Below are positions 56,094 through 64,000 of a DNA stretch of 64,000 nt, in pieces (positions within the stretch are counted from its first letter, which is position 1; each line of letters starts with the position of its first letter). Origin of the DNA: JBLNDJ01 sp050261515 (GTDB lineage: Bacteria > Acidobacteriota > Terriglobia > Bryobacterales > Bryobacteraceae); NCBI GenBank assembly GCA_050261515.1, contig JBLNDJ010000024.1:1-64000 (forward strand). Direction: 5' to 3'. The position numbers and the translations under genes are program-made. The notes below the pieces were generated by a model, which had not been told where the DNA came from, did no database searches, and worked only from the letters and a program-made list of their open reading frames with translations.

Positions 56094-57761
56094 ATGCCGG
56101 ACCAAAAGCTCCAGATTATTCCTCTGGGCGGGTTGGGCGAGTTCGGGATGAATTCGCTCGCACTCCGCTACGGAGACGACATTATTCTCATCGATGCCGG
56201 CATGATGTTCCCCGAGGAAGAACTCCTCGGCGTGGACATCGTCACGCCCGACTTCGCTTATCTCGAACAGAACCGCGAGCACCTGCGGGCCGTCGTCGTC
56301 ACGCACGGCCACGAGGACCATATCGGCGCGGTGCCGTTCCTGCTCTCGCAACTGAATGTGCCGCTTTATGCGACGGCGTTCACGCTCGCGCTGATCGAGC
56401 GACGCCTGGAAGAGCACGACCTGCTCAACAGCGTGAAGCTCAACGCCGTCAAGCCGGGGGAGAAGCTCGAAATCGGGCCGTTCCGCATCGAATTCATTCA
56501 CGTCACGCACTCGATCGTCGACGCGGTGGCGCTGGCCATCACGACGCCGCTCGGAGTGGTGATCCACACGGGCGATTTCAAAGTCGACCCGACCCCGACC
56601 GACAACGAACTGTTCGACCTGCACACGCTAGCCCACTACGGCAAACGCGGCGTGCTGCTGCTGATGTCGGACTCGACCAACTCCGACCGCCCCGGCTATA
56701 CCGAGAGCGAGCGGGCCGTGCGGCCGCGCCTCGAGGAGATCGTCACGCGGGCGGACCGCCGCGTGATTATTTCCTGTTTCAGCTCCTCGATCCACCGCAT
56801 GCAGCAGATCCTCGATGTGGCGGCGGAGAGCGGCCGCAAGGTGGCGTTCCTCGGCCGCAGCATGATGAGCACCACCGAGATCGCGCACGCTCAGGGCCTG
56901 CTCGACATCCCGAACGGCCTGCTGGTGCGCCCGCAGGACATCATGGACGTGCAGCCGTCGAAGCTGCTGGCCGTGGTCTCGGGAAGCCAGGGCGAACCGA
57001 TGTCGGCGCTCTCGCGCGTCGCGGTGGGGAATCATAAGCAGCTTTCGATCGATCGCGGCGACACGGTCGTGCTCAGCTCGCGCATCATCCCGGGCAACGA
57101 GAAGGCGATTTACCGGATGATGAACCACTTCGCCAAGCGCGGCGCGGACGTCATCTACGGCGGCACGAACCCGCCGCTGCACGTTTCCGGGCACGCGAGC
57201 GCCGAAGAGCTGAAGCTGATACTGAACCTCGTGAGGCCGAAGTATTTCATGCCGGTCCACGGCGAGTACCGGCAGCTCGCGAAACACGCGCAGCTCGCCG
57301 AGCACCTGCGCCATTCGGGCCTCGAAGACACGTTCATTCTGGAGAGCGGCGACGTTCTCGAGATGGACAACCACGGCGCGCGCAAGGCGGGCCGCGTGCC
57401 GGTAGGCCGCATCTGCATCGACTCAGGGGCGCTCGACGACATCGTCGAGGATCTTGTGATCCGCGACCGCAAGCACCTTTCGGAAGAGGGATTCATGCTG
57501 CCGATCATCACGATCGACAAGCACACGGGGAGAGCCGAGGGCCTGCCGGAGATCGTGAGCCGCGGATTCATCAGCGAGGACGGCTCGGATCTGCTTCAGC
57601 ACGCGCGGGAGATCGTGGCGAAGACGCTGGCGACTTCGACCGACACCGAGCGCACGGATTGGGGCGTCATGAAGGAGAAGATCCGGAGCGATTTGCGGCG
57701 GTTCCTCATCAAGCAGACCTCACGGCACCCGCTGATCATGCCGGTGATCCTGGAAGTATAG
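56094..57761 (+). CDS. rnj: Ribonuclease J
   Basis: 555 residues. Metallo-beta-lactamase/beta-CASP nuclease with IIPLGGLGEFGMN at the N-terminus, the metal motif VVTHGHEDHIGAV, the beta-CASP GRSMMSTTEIA region, PVHGEYRQLAKHA and a C-terminal domain. It acts as 5'-3' exonuclease and endonuclease in RNA decay and processing. It starts 12 bp after rrf2 and may be co-transcribed with suf. A long palindrome follows the stop codon. Confidence 0.95.
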   Translation: MPDQKLQIIPLGGLGEFGMNSLALRYGDDIILIDAGMMFPEEELLGVDIVTPDFAYLEQNREHLRAVVVTHGHEDHIGAVPFLLSQLNVPLYATAFTLALIERRLEEHDLLNSVKLNAVKPGEKLEIGPFRIEFIHVTHSIVDAVALAITTPLGVVIHTGDFKVDPTPTDNELFDLHTLAHYGKRGVLLLMSDSTNSDRPGYTESERAVRPRLEEIVTRADRRVIISCFSSSIHRMQQILDVAAESGRKVAFLGRSMMSTTEIAHAQGLLDIPNGLLVRPQDIMDVQPSKLLAVVSGSQGEPMSALSRVAVGNHKQLSIDRGDTVVLSSRIIPGNEKAIYRMMNHFAKRGADVIYGGTNPPLHVSGHASAEELKLILNLVRPKYFMPVHGEYRQLAKHAQLAEHLRHSGLEDTFILESGDVLEMDNHGARKAGRVPVGRICIDSGALDDIVEDLVIRDRKHLSEEGFMLPIITIDKHTGRAEGLPEIVSRGFISEDGSDLLQHAREIVAKTLATSTDTERTDWGVMKEKIRSDLRRFLIKQTSRHPLIMPVILEV

Positions 57762-57772
57762 GCGAGACAATT

Positions 57773-57847
57773 ATCGGCGTTTATCTGCGTTCATCTGCGG
57801 CCAATATTGTATTTTTTAGCCGCCGATGAACGCAGATGAACCCCGAT
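57773..57847. repeat. Long palindromic repeat (ATCTGCGTTCATCTGCGG type)
   Basis: A left arm (57773-57801) and a right arm (57819-57847) of 29 nt each pair with about three mismatches around a 17-nt AT-rich loop ending in ATTTTTTA. The core ATCTGCGTTCATCTGCGG is a recurrent intergenic palindrome type in environmental genomes, different in sequence from the one at 16444. It follows rnj by 11 bp and probably terminates it. Confidence 0.85.
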
Positions 57848-58032
57848 CGAAAACTGCTAAGATCTGCTTGTGTCTGGCTGGACGAAGGCTCGCGGCGTAA
57901 ATCAAGCTCTGCCCCACGGCAAGTGTTCATCGCCGACCTCCGGGAGACTGAGGCCTAATCTCAAGCCGTGGTTGTTGCACCCGGAGACTCCGCCGCCGTA
58001 TAGTGGACTCGACTGCTTCAGAGGAGGTATCG
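57848..58032. other. Non-coding stretch before the small secreted protein
   Basis: No gene, terminator or clear promoter is seen. It probably carries the promoter of the gene at 58033, for which GAGGAGG just before the ATG is a good ribosome site. Confidence 0.4.
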
Positions 58033-58329
58033 ATGCGGCGAGTTCTGGTGGCTTCCGTGTTTGCGCTTTCATGGAGCGCCTTTGCCGGACAGTTGACCGG
58101 CGTCATCACTTGCGGCAAGTGCAAGAACACCAAGGCGGCGGCGGCCGATTGCGCCAAGGCGTGCATCAAGAGCGGCGTCCCTGCCATATTTGTGGCGAGC
58201 GACGGCAAGACCTACAAGATCGCAAACCCCGATAAAATCGGCGACGCGATCAACGAGCAGGTCACCGTCACCGGCAACGTGAAGGGCGACACGATCACGA
58301 TCGAGTCCGTCGCGGCGGCCAAGGCCTAA
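58033..58329 (+). CDS. Small secreted cysteine-containing protein, unknown function
   Basis: 98 residues from ATG 58033. Signal peptide about 1-18 (VLVASVFALSWSAFAGQ), then ITCGKCKN and DCAKACIKSG, a pattern C27-x2-C30-x9-C40-x3-C44, and a small beta-barrel-like region (VASDGKTYKIANPDKIGD, then VTVTGNVKGDTITIESV). The second half looks like an OB-fold stress protein; the Cys region could bind metal or form disulfides. I do not recognise a named family. It is followed by a palindrome that may end the transcript. Confidence 0.7.
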   Translation: MRRVLVASVFALSWSAFAGQLTGVITCGKCKNTKAAAADCAKACIKSGVPAIFVASDGKTYKIANPDKIGDAINEQVTVTGNVKGDTITIESVAAAKA

Positions 58330-58341
58330 AGCGGGTTTATC

Positions 58342-58392
58342 AAAAAGGGGCGAGAACCTTTTCCTCCGGGAAAAGGCGTCTGTCCCCTTTTT
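58342..58392. repeat. Palindromic repeat, GGGGACAGACACC family, copy 2
   Basis: Two nested stems, AAAAAGGGG/CCCCTTTTT (58342-58350, 58384-58392) and CCTTTTCC/GGAAAAGG (58357-58364, 58369-58376), with tetraloop TCCG. The right arm carries GGCGTCTGTCCCCTTTTT, the complement of the copy-1 core. It overlaps the TAA stop of the convergent gene and is T-rich on both strands, so it can serve as a two-way terminator. Confidence 0.85.
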
Positions 58393-59486
58393 TATGCGAG
58401 CTTGCCGCGGCCTTCCACCGCCCACACCTGTTCGACTACCTCCCCGCGCACGCCGTACACCTTCTCATGAAGGTTCACGGCCGTGCAGATGTGGTTCGGG
58501 ATCATCCTCACGCGCTCTCCCACCTCGAAATTGCGCCCCGCCTGGCGCACGTCGATGTAGCCGTGCTCCTCGTTCATGCGCGTGAAGACCGCGCCGGGCG
58601 CCTCCACCAGATAGCCGAAGCTCACTTCGGGGATTGGCGAGAGGCGGTCCGATGAAAAGGTTTTCGAGCCGCCGTCGATGATGATCTGGCCCGGGCGCGC
58701 GGTCGAAACGACGGTCGCCAGGATCGAAGCCGCGCAGTCTTCGTAGCCGCAGGCGCCCGAAAGCACCGTGTTCTTGTCGTTGAAGATGTAGGTGCCGGGG
58801 CGGATCTCGTTCATTCCCTCCACACGGTGCGATTCAAACAGCGCAGGGGTCGAGCCGCCGCTCACGACCTTGGGCTCGAAGCCCGCCGCGCGCACTTCGC
58901 CCAGCATACGGCCGACGAGCGCGGACAACTCGCCGATCGCTCGCTGTCCCTCGCCGTCGAGCTTCTTTATGTGGCCGGAATAAAACGTGATGCCCTCGAA
59001 GCTCAGGCCGGGCAGGCGCGCTACGCCGCGGATCAGGTCGATCAGCTCCGGGCCCGGCGTAACGCCGACGCGTCCGAGCCCCACGTCCGCCTCGGCCAGC
59101 ACGCCGATGGTGAGTTGCGCCGCGCTCGCAGCCTGCGAAAGCTCGCGCGCGGCGGCGAGGCTGTCGAGCGCCACGGTCACGCGCGCCTGCTTCGCCACGG
59201 CCATGAGCCGTTCGAGCTTCCGAGCGCCGATCACGGGATAGGCGACGAGCAGGTCCGGCGTGCCGGAGCGCAGCATCACCTCCGCCTCGCCGGTCTTGGC
59301 CACGGTGAGGCCGGCCGCGCCGAGCTCGATCTGCCTGCGCCCGAGCGCCGGAATCTTGTGCGTCTTGGTGTGCGGCCTCAACCGCAGGCCGTGCTCGCGC
59401 GCGTAGGCGGCTGCGCGGCAGAGGTTCCGCTCCATGATGTCGAGATCGACCAGGAGCGCCGGCGTGTCGAGATCGGCGATTCGCAT
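58392..59486 (-). CDS. D-threonine aldolase / D-serine dehydratase-like PLP enzyme
   Basis: 364 residues. The alanine-racemase-like N-terminal barrel begins DLDTPALLVDLDIMERN and holds the PLP Lys K41 in RPHTKTHKIP. The C-terminal beta domain carries the metal-binding PNHICTAVNLHEKVYG (His-x-Cys), marking the DSD1/D-threonine aldolase branch rather than a racemase. It should cleave or dehydrate a D-3-hydroxy amino acid. It is followed 3 bp upstream by an uncharacterised secreted protein gene on the same strand. Confidence 0.9.
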   Translation of the reverse strand: MRIADLDTPALLVDLDIMERNLCRAAAYAREHGLRLRPHTKTHKIPALGRRQIELGAAGLTVAKTGEAEVMLRSGTPDLLVAYPVIGARKLERLMAVAKQARVTVALDSLAAARELSQAASAAQLTIGVLAEADVGLGRVGVTPGPELIDLIRGVARLPGLSFEGITFYSGHIKKLDGEGQRAIGELSALVGRMLGEVRAAGFEPKVVSGGSTPALFESHRVEGMNEIRPGTYIFNDKNTVLSGACGYEDCAASILATVVSTARPGQIIIDGGSKTFSSDRLSPIPEVSFGYLVEAPGAVFTRMNEEHGYIDVRQAGRNFEVGERVRMIPNHICTAVNLHEKVYGVRGEVVEQVWAVEGRGKLA

Positions 59487-59489
59487 GGG

Positions 59490-60152
59490 TTATTTGAATG
59501 TGAGCTGAAGCTTCCCGGCGGGGGTGGCGTATTGCAGCACCAGGTCCTTCGGCTTGTGCTTGCCTTCGAGCGAGAAATAGAGCAGGCCCGAGACGGGCTC
59601 GCCTGTCTTCTTCTCCGGCAGGATCTTCTCCTTGAGTACGGCGAGCACCGGATCGTCCTTCTGCGGGCCGCCGCCGGTGGAAACGCGCGCCTGCGCGCTG
59701 CTGGTGTCGGCGGTGGTGCTGCCGAAGCCGCCGTCCTGGCCGGGCAGGCGGGACGGAGGCCCGCCCATACCGGGGCCGGGTCCCCAGACCGGGCCGCCCT
59801 GTTCGCGGCCGAAGCCCCCTCCGCCTCCAGCCGAGCCGAGGACGAGCGCGCCGCGTCCGGCGATCTGCGTCGGCGCGAAGGGCTGCGACTTCTGCCCGTC
59901 TTTGTAGCTGCGAAGGAGGAAGTCGTCGCGGAGAATGTTGAGCGGCTTGTCGCCCCGCGGGGAGAGATCCACTTTGACGACGATGAAGTAGCCGCCGAGG
60001 TCCGAGCCGAGTTGCCCGCGCACCTCGTCCCTGGTGGTGTAGAGGGTCGCGGTGAGCGCGACCGCGCCATTGGCGGCCTGTGCGGTGGCGGGACCCTTAT
60101 CAGCCGCGCACGCGAGCACGGCGGCCAGCAACAGAAGCGGAATACTACGCAT
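59490..60152 (-). CDS. Secreted protein of unknown function
   Basis: 220 residues. A signal peptide (about 1-17) is followed by a beta-rich region (AVALTATLYTTRDEVRGQLG, GGYFIVVKVDLSP), a glycine-rich low-complexity insert (about 105-160, GSAGGGGGFG and GPGPGMGGPP) and a C-terminal strand region (GLLYFSLEGKHKPKDLVLQY) reminiscent of DUF4352-like folds. Function not recognised. It may be co-transcribed with the D-amino acid enzyme (3-bp gap). Confidence 0.65.
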   Translation of the reverse strand: MRSIPLLLLAAVLACAADKGPATAQAANGAVALTATLYTTRDEVRGQLGSDLGGYFIVVKVDLSPRGDKPLNILRDDFLLRSYKDGQKSQPFAPTQIAGRGALVLGSAGGGGGFGREQGGPVWGPGPGMGGPPSRLPGQDGGFGSTTADTSSAQARVSTGGGPQKDDPVLAVLKEKILPEKKTGEPVSGLLYFSLEGKHKPKDLVLQYATPAGKLQLTFK

Positions 60153-60178
60153 AGTGCGCCCCGCTCAATTATATCGGT

Positions 60179-60424
60179 TCAGATGCCGAAGCCGCCGCGC
60201 AGCCGCAGCATGCCGATGACGAGCGCGATGGCGTTGCTCAAGAGCGCCACGATCGCCTCGCCGTTGCCGCGTCGCCGGAGCGCGACGAGCGCCGCCAGGC
60301 TTGCCAGGATGCCGAAGGCGGCGAAGGGAACGGTGAACCAGTTGAGGCCGCGGAACACCGGCGTCAGACCGATCACCATGGCGATGAACGCCAGCGCCCC
60401 CCAAACCAGCGTTGCCAGTTGCAT
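60179..60424 (-). CDS. Small membrane protein, unknown function
   Basis: 81 residues with three hydrophobic stretches (about 4-20, 28-48, 57-73), an Arg-rich loop (RRRGNGE) between the last two and no known motif. It is 26 bp upstream of the secreted protein on the same strand. Codon use and hydrophobicity support it as a real gene. Confidence 0.6.
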   Translation of the reverse strand: MQLATLVWGALAFIAMVIGLTPVFRGLNWFTVPFAAFGILASLAALVALRRRGNGEAIVALLSNAIALVIGMLRLRGGFGI

Positions 60425-60545
60425 GCGCCTTTAGTATAGCCGCGCCGCTGAGGGTGCACGATCCCCGCATCAGACCATGTGCCACTCCCGTTTCGACGGT
60501 CTAAGAGAGTTGGAAAACTTTTAGTACCCTTTCCCCTTCACGCAC

Positions 60546-62933
60546 ATGCGCAGACCTCCATTCGTCCTGCGCGGTTTAGTCCTGTTTGGGTTAACCACGG
60601 CACCGGCAGTCCTGGCCGGTTCAATCAACGCAACCGCCGCTTTGAGCAGGCAGGGATCCCGCGATGAATTATCCGCGTTGGCCGCCGCCAACAAAACGCT
60701 CGCCGTTGCGATCGTCGCGCCCGCGGCAAATGCCAGCGTGACGGGAACGGTGGTGATTCAGGCGACAGCCTCGGGCTCTCCACCGGTCGCGGGAGTGCAG
60801 TTCCAGTTGGACGGCGCACCGCTCGGCGCGGAAATCACCAAGCTGCCGTACTCCTATTCATGGAACACCGGCGCCACTGCGGGAGGGACGCACACACTGA
60901 CGGCGGTGGCGCGGGACAAGACGGGCAACAGGGTGGTCAGCGCGCCGGTTACGGTGAACGTGGCCGCGGCGGACAGGACGGCGCCCACCGTCTCGATTAT
61001 TTCACCCGCCAACGGGGCGACCGTGTCGGGCACGGTGACGATCATTGCATCGGCTTCCGATAATGTGGGCGTCAAGAGCGTGCAGTTCAAGGTGGACGGC
61101 AGCGCGATCGGAACCGCGACCGGCGCGCCTTACAGCGCGGTGTGGAACGCCAGCGCCGCGGCGCCCGGCTCGCATACGCTGGCCGCGGTGGCGAGCGATG
61201 CCGCCGGGAATTCCGCGAGCGCCTCGGTAAGCGTCGTAATTCCGGCGCAGGCCCCCGGCGCGCCGGTGCTTGTCTCCCCGGCGAACGGCGCGACCGGCGT
61301 GGCAGCGCCTGTGAACCTGACCTGGAACGGCGTTTCCGGCGCGACGTCGTACGCGGTCTATTTCGGCCAGTCCTCGCCGCCGCCGCTGGCCGCGACAACG
61401 ACGGCGACGAGCTACACGGCCGCTTCCCTGGCGGCGGGCGCGAAGTACTACTGGTCGGTCGCCGCGAAGAACGATGGGGGCACGACGGCTTCGGCCATTT
61501 ACAGCTTCACGGCCGGCGGCAGCGGCGGCAGCGGCGGCTCGGTGCTCTCCTATAACTCGCCCTACTGCGGGCCGTCCGGCGGCTCCACCCCATGGGCCTG
61601 CGGCGCATGGCCCAGCACCACGCCTCCGACGCTCGGCCCGGCGGGCAGCAAGACGACCGACCCCGATACGGGGAACCGCGTCCTGCGCGTCACCCAGTCC
61701 GGATCCTTCGGCGAGAACGCCTCGACCGCGTTCAAGGTGTTCGACGCCGGCTGGAAGCGCGCCTGGAACGCCGACAGCACGAAGTTCTTCGCCTTTTCCT
61801 GGAGCACCAGCGCCAGCCTGATCAAGCACTACATCAACTGGGTCGGATTCGACCCGGCCACGATGTCGCTGACCGGCGCGAGCGCCGCGGTCCCATACCA
61901 GTTCGCCGACGTTCAATGGGACGAGAGCGATCCCGACCTCGTCGTCGGAGTGGTAAATGGTGTCGCCAAGACCTACAACGTCGTTACCGGCGTCTGGACC
62001 ACGGTGTTCGACCCGAACTCGGTCCAGTGGGGCGGCACGCCGTGGATCACCGAGTGGAACGGCGGCCGCGTCTGCTTCGCCGCGGGACCGCAGGACACCG
62101 GCTACCGCCTGGCCTGCTACGACCGCCGGAGCGGCGCGACGCAGGTGATCGACCTGCACGCCCAAACCATCAACGGCCGAAACTTCCCCGTCTACTTTCA
62201 GGGCAACCCCGTGATTCTGCCGGCGGGCGTGGGCGTCCACACCATCACGCTCGCCCCGGACGGCAAGTGGCTCGCCATCGACACGCACGGCAACAGCCTG
62301 TGCAGCGTTCCCGGCCTGACCAACTACGCGTCCACGTCCCTGTTCGTGAATCTCGAAACCCAAGTTGGCTACGAGTGGAACGTGGGTTGCGGCTCCACGC
62401 ATTGGGCGTACGGCTTCGACAGCGTCATGGCCCAAAGCGCGAGCACCCGCTGGACCCGGACCGGGGCCGACGGCGCATGCAGCTCCGACGGGCGCGGCGT
62501 TCTTCGCCGCAACACGGACGCCGAGGCCGATTCGAGCATCGTCCAAACGGTGCCTTGCAAGTCCTTCAGCCCGGCGACGTGGAGCATCGGCGTGCACCTG
62601 TCGTGGCTGAACAACCTCAACGACGAGAACGCGAACAACTACCCGGTGCTGCTGGCGACCACGAACTCCGGCGTCGCGAATTCGTTCCTGTGGAGCGACA
62701 TCGCGGCTATTGAGATCGGGGCGCAGGCATACCAGGGCCGCCTCTGGCGTTTCGCCCAGACGTGGAACGACCAGATCTCCACGCAATGCAGCTTCCTGGG
62801 CTACTCGAGCCCGTCGATCTCGCGCGACGGAAAGTGGGCGCTGTTCCCATCCAACTGGCGCGGGCAGACCGGGTCGAACGGCATCTGCGCGAACGGGAAG
62901 CGCACGGACCTGTTCCTGTTCGAGTTGAAGTAG
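60546..62933 (+). CDS. Secreted Ig-like / fibronectin / propeller-like protein
   Basis: 795 residues. A signal peptide (about 1-25) is followed by two bacterial Ig domains (about 53-140 and 143-235), each with PAANASVTG/PANGATVSG at the start and GTHTLTAVARD/GSHTLAAVASD at the end. Next come a fibronectin-III-like domain (about 238-325, LVSPANGATGVAAPVNLTWN), a GSGGSGGS linker and a 460-residue C-terminal domain rich in short WD-like blocks (FFAFSWSTS, VQWDESDPDLVVGV, SPSISRDGKWALFPSNW). The modules suggest a cell-surface or secreted glycan-binding or adhesion protein. Not closely assignable. Confidence 0.8.
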   Translation: MRRPPFVLRGLVLFGLTTAPAVLAGSINATAALSRQGSRDELSALAAANKTLAVAIVAPAANASVTGTVVIQATASGSPPVAGVQFQLDGAPLGAEITKLPYSYSWNTGATAGGTHTLTAVARDKTGNRVVSAPVTVNVAAADRTAPTVSIISPANGATVSGTVTIIASASDNVGVKSVQFKVDGSAIGTATGAPYSAVWNASAAAPGSHTLAAVASDAAGNSASASVSVVIPAQAPGAPVLVSPANGATGVAAPVNLTWNGVSGATSYAVYFGQSSPPPLAATTTATSYTAASLAAGAKYYWSVAAKNDGGTTASAIYSFTAGGSGGSGGSVLSYNSPYCGPSGGSTPWACGAWPSTTPPTLGPAGSKTTDPDTGNRVLRVTQSGSFGENASTAFKVFDAGWKRAWNADSTKFFAFSWSTSASLIKHYINWVGFDPATMSLTGASAAVPYQFADVQWDESDPDLVVGVVNGVAKTYNVVTGVWTTVFDPNSVQWGGTPWITEWNGGRVCFAAGPQDTGYRLACYDRRSGATQVIDLHAQTINGRNFPVYFQGNPVILPAGVGVHTITLAPDGKWLAIDTHGNSLCSVPGLTNYASTSLFVNLETQVGYEWNVGCGSTHWAYGFDSVMAQSASTRWTRTGADGACSSDGRGVLRRNTDAEADSSIVQTVPCKSFSPATWSIGVHLSWLNNLNDENANNYPVLLATTNSGVANSFLWSDIAAIEIGAQAYQGRLWRFAQTWNDQISTQCSFLGYSSPSISRDGKWALFPSNWRGQTGSNGICANGKRTDLFLFELK

Positions 62934-62997
62934 ACTCCGGGGCGGCCGGCCGCCCCCTCCTCGCCACCTGCTATCCTGCAAGTAACCAGGGGGGGAC

Positions 62998-64000
62998 GTG
63001 CTCGCAGTGCGGCTCGCGGAACTCGAGCGATGCCGGGAGAATTACTGGCTCCGTTACCCGAAAACCTCGCCGATCCGGTTGAGGTGGCGCGCGCTTGCCG
63101 TGCGCCATTCCTTTCACGTGCTGCCGGGCGAATCGATCCTGGAGATCGGGGCGGGTTCGGGGCTGTGGACCGGACACGTCACGCGGGTGCTGCGGGGCGA
63201 GAACCCGATCACCATGGCCGTGTTCAACGACGCGCTCGCGTCGCGGGCCGCGGCGAAGCAGATCCCCAACACGCGCGTGGTGCGTGTCGACGATCTCGAG
63301 GCCGACCTGCCGGCCGGGAGCTTCGATTACGTCATCGGCACCGCCATCCTGTGCCACGACCGCTACGCTGAGAACCTGCGCGCCATCCATCGCCTGCTGA
63401 AGCCCGGCGGCCAGATTTTCTTCTTCGAGGCGAATTTCTGGAACCCGCAGGTGTTCGTGAAGAGTATCCTGCCGCCGGTCCGGCGGTGGGCGGGCGACGC
63501 GTCCTGCCAGTCCGGCATGCGGCGCTTCAAGCTGATGCACGCGGCCTCGCAGCAGGGCTTCACGGAAATTCAGGTCATCCCGTACGACATCGTCCATCCG
63601 CTTACGCCTGCGCCGGTGATCGAGACGCTCCAGTCGGTCGCGTTCCTGCTCGAGCATGCGCCGGCGGTGCAGTCGGTCTGCGGCAGCCTGTACATCTGGG
63701 CGAAGAAGCCGGGTGACGAACAGGCGCGGCGGCCCGCGGTGAACTTCGCGACCAACCCCGAGCTGTTCGATTCCACGTCGGTGGTCGTGCCCTGCCGCAA
63801 CGAGGAGATGAACGTGGCGCGCCTGGCGCGCGCGCTGCTCGCGATGTACGGCGGCTACATTCGCGAAATCCTGATCGTGGACGACAACAGCACGGACGGC
63901 ACCGCCCGGGTCACGCGCGAACTGGCGCGCACGGAGCCGCGTGTGAAGCTGCTCGAGCGCCGCCCGCCGGGCGGCGTGGGCCGCGCGCTCGCCGAGGGAT
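62998..64000 (+). CDS. SAM methyltransferase fused to GT2 glycosyltransferase, 3' end outside window
   Basis: The frame from GTG 62998 (behind an AGGGGGGGA ribosome site) is open to the window end, giving 334 residues. Residues 1 to about 230 are a class I methyltransferase (motif I LEIGAGSGLWTGHV at 48-61, then FDYVIGTAILCHDRYAENLR and LLKPGGQIFFFEANF). From about 258 a GT2 domain begins (TSVVVPCRNEEMNVARL and ILIVDDNSTDGT with the metal/nucleotide Asp residues). Such fusions modify and transfer lipid-linked sugars, for example DPM1-like dolichol/polyprenyl mannose synthases. Acceptor unknown. Confidence 0.85.
   Translation, partial: MLAVRLAELERCRENYWLRYPKTSPIRLRWRALAVRHSFHVLPGESILEIGAGSGLWTGHVTRVLRGENPITMAVFNDALASRAAAKQIPNTRVVRVDDLEADLPAGSFDYVIGTAILCHDRYAENLRAIHRLLKPGGQIFFFEANFWNPQVFVKSILPPVRRWAGDASCQSGMRRFKLMHAASQQGFTEIQVIPYDIVHPLTPAPVIETLQSVAFLLEHAPAVQSVCGSLYIWAKKPGDEQARRPAVNFATNPELFDSTSVVVPCRNEEMNVARLARALLAMYGGYIREILIVDDNSTDGTARVTRELARTEPRVKLLERRPPGGVGRALAEG

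Noticed and set aside
60425..60545. c-di-GMP riboswitch ahead of the Ig-like secreted protein
   Set aside because: An AGACC/GGTCT pair is present but the conserved GEMM core and tetraloop receptor are not.

Overview
The window is high-GC, gene-dense bacterial chromosome from a diderm that most resembles the Acidobacteria, class Terriglobia/Solibacteres (Bryobacter or Candidatus Solibacter relatives). Pointers are the C-terminus of a large Solibacter-type TonB-dependent receptor at the left edge, a long NHL-repeat protein with the C-terminal module I associate with TIGR03437, two DUF1080 proteins, a Tat-exported Gfo/Idh/MocA protein, LPS genes (lpxD and an LpxL/HtrB-like acyltransferase) and a SUF operon with SufU and SufT. 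This placement comes from gene content only. I saw no rRNA, tRNA, CRISPR array, prophage or plasmid functions.

Layout. 1-3.6 kb: receptor C-terminus, single-domain response regulator, a minus-strand pair (DUF1080, MtaA/URO-D-like) and a DUF6544-like gene broken by one in-frame amber codon. 3.7-8.8 kb: envelope genes lpxD, LOG-family protein, galU, a PMT-type glycosyltransferase and, convergent, a lipid A-type acyltransferase. 8.8-11.1 kb: overlapping iscS-mnmA for tRNA 2-thiolation. 11.1-18.4 kb: SAM hydrolase, a histidine kinase/response regulator pair, a homocysteine methyltransferase-MTHFR fusion, TsaC, a 6S RNA gene directly before ymdB, and a diguanylate cyclase. 18.4-26.5 kb: a secreted alpha/beta hydrolase, Mrp ATPase, Gfo/Idh/MocA, then a minus-strand set (sugar-nucleotidyltransferase, galactokinase, DUF1080, APC permease). 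26.5-32.9 kb: DUF58, TonB receptor, and lpdA-lipB-E2, a lipoate/2-oxoacid dehydrogenase cluster. 33-40.8 kb, minus strand: CPA2 antiporter, Rrf2 regulator, RND pump, endonuclease III, a zinc-ribbon membrane protein and a second Gfo/Idh/MocA.

40.8-41.6 kb is an 805-bp RAYT (Y1/HUH transposase) element with perfect 18-bp inverted ends. 41.7-49.7 kb: NHL protein, AIM24-like protein, secA and a DUF6599-like protein. 49.7-50.1 kb is a non-coding interval with a candidate small RNA and the suf promoter. 50.1-57.8 kb: sufBCDSU-sufT-rrf2 followed by RNase J. 58-64 kb: a small secreted Cys protein, a D-threonine-aldolase-like enzyme, two uncharacterised small genes, a secreted Ig-like/propeller protein and the start of a methyltransferase-glycosyltransferase fusion.

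The most informative non-coding observations are the 6S RNA with its own -10 box and terminator, the candidate sRNA beside suf, a palindrome over the suf promoter, four long palindromic repeats (two from one family that shares GGGACAG with the RAYT ends), and the single nonsense codon in the DUF6544-like gene. I did not find a convincing, wholly new multi-gene system; most of the window is housekeeping.
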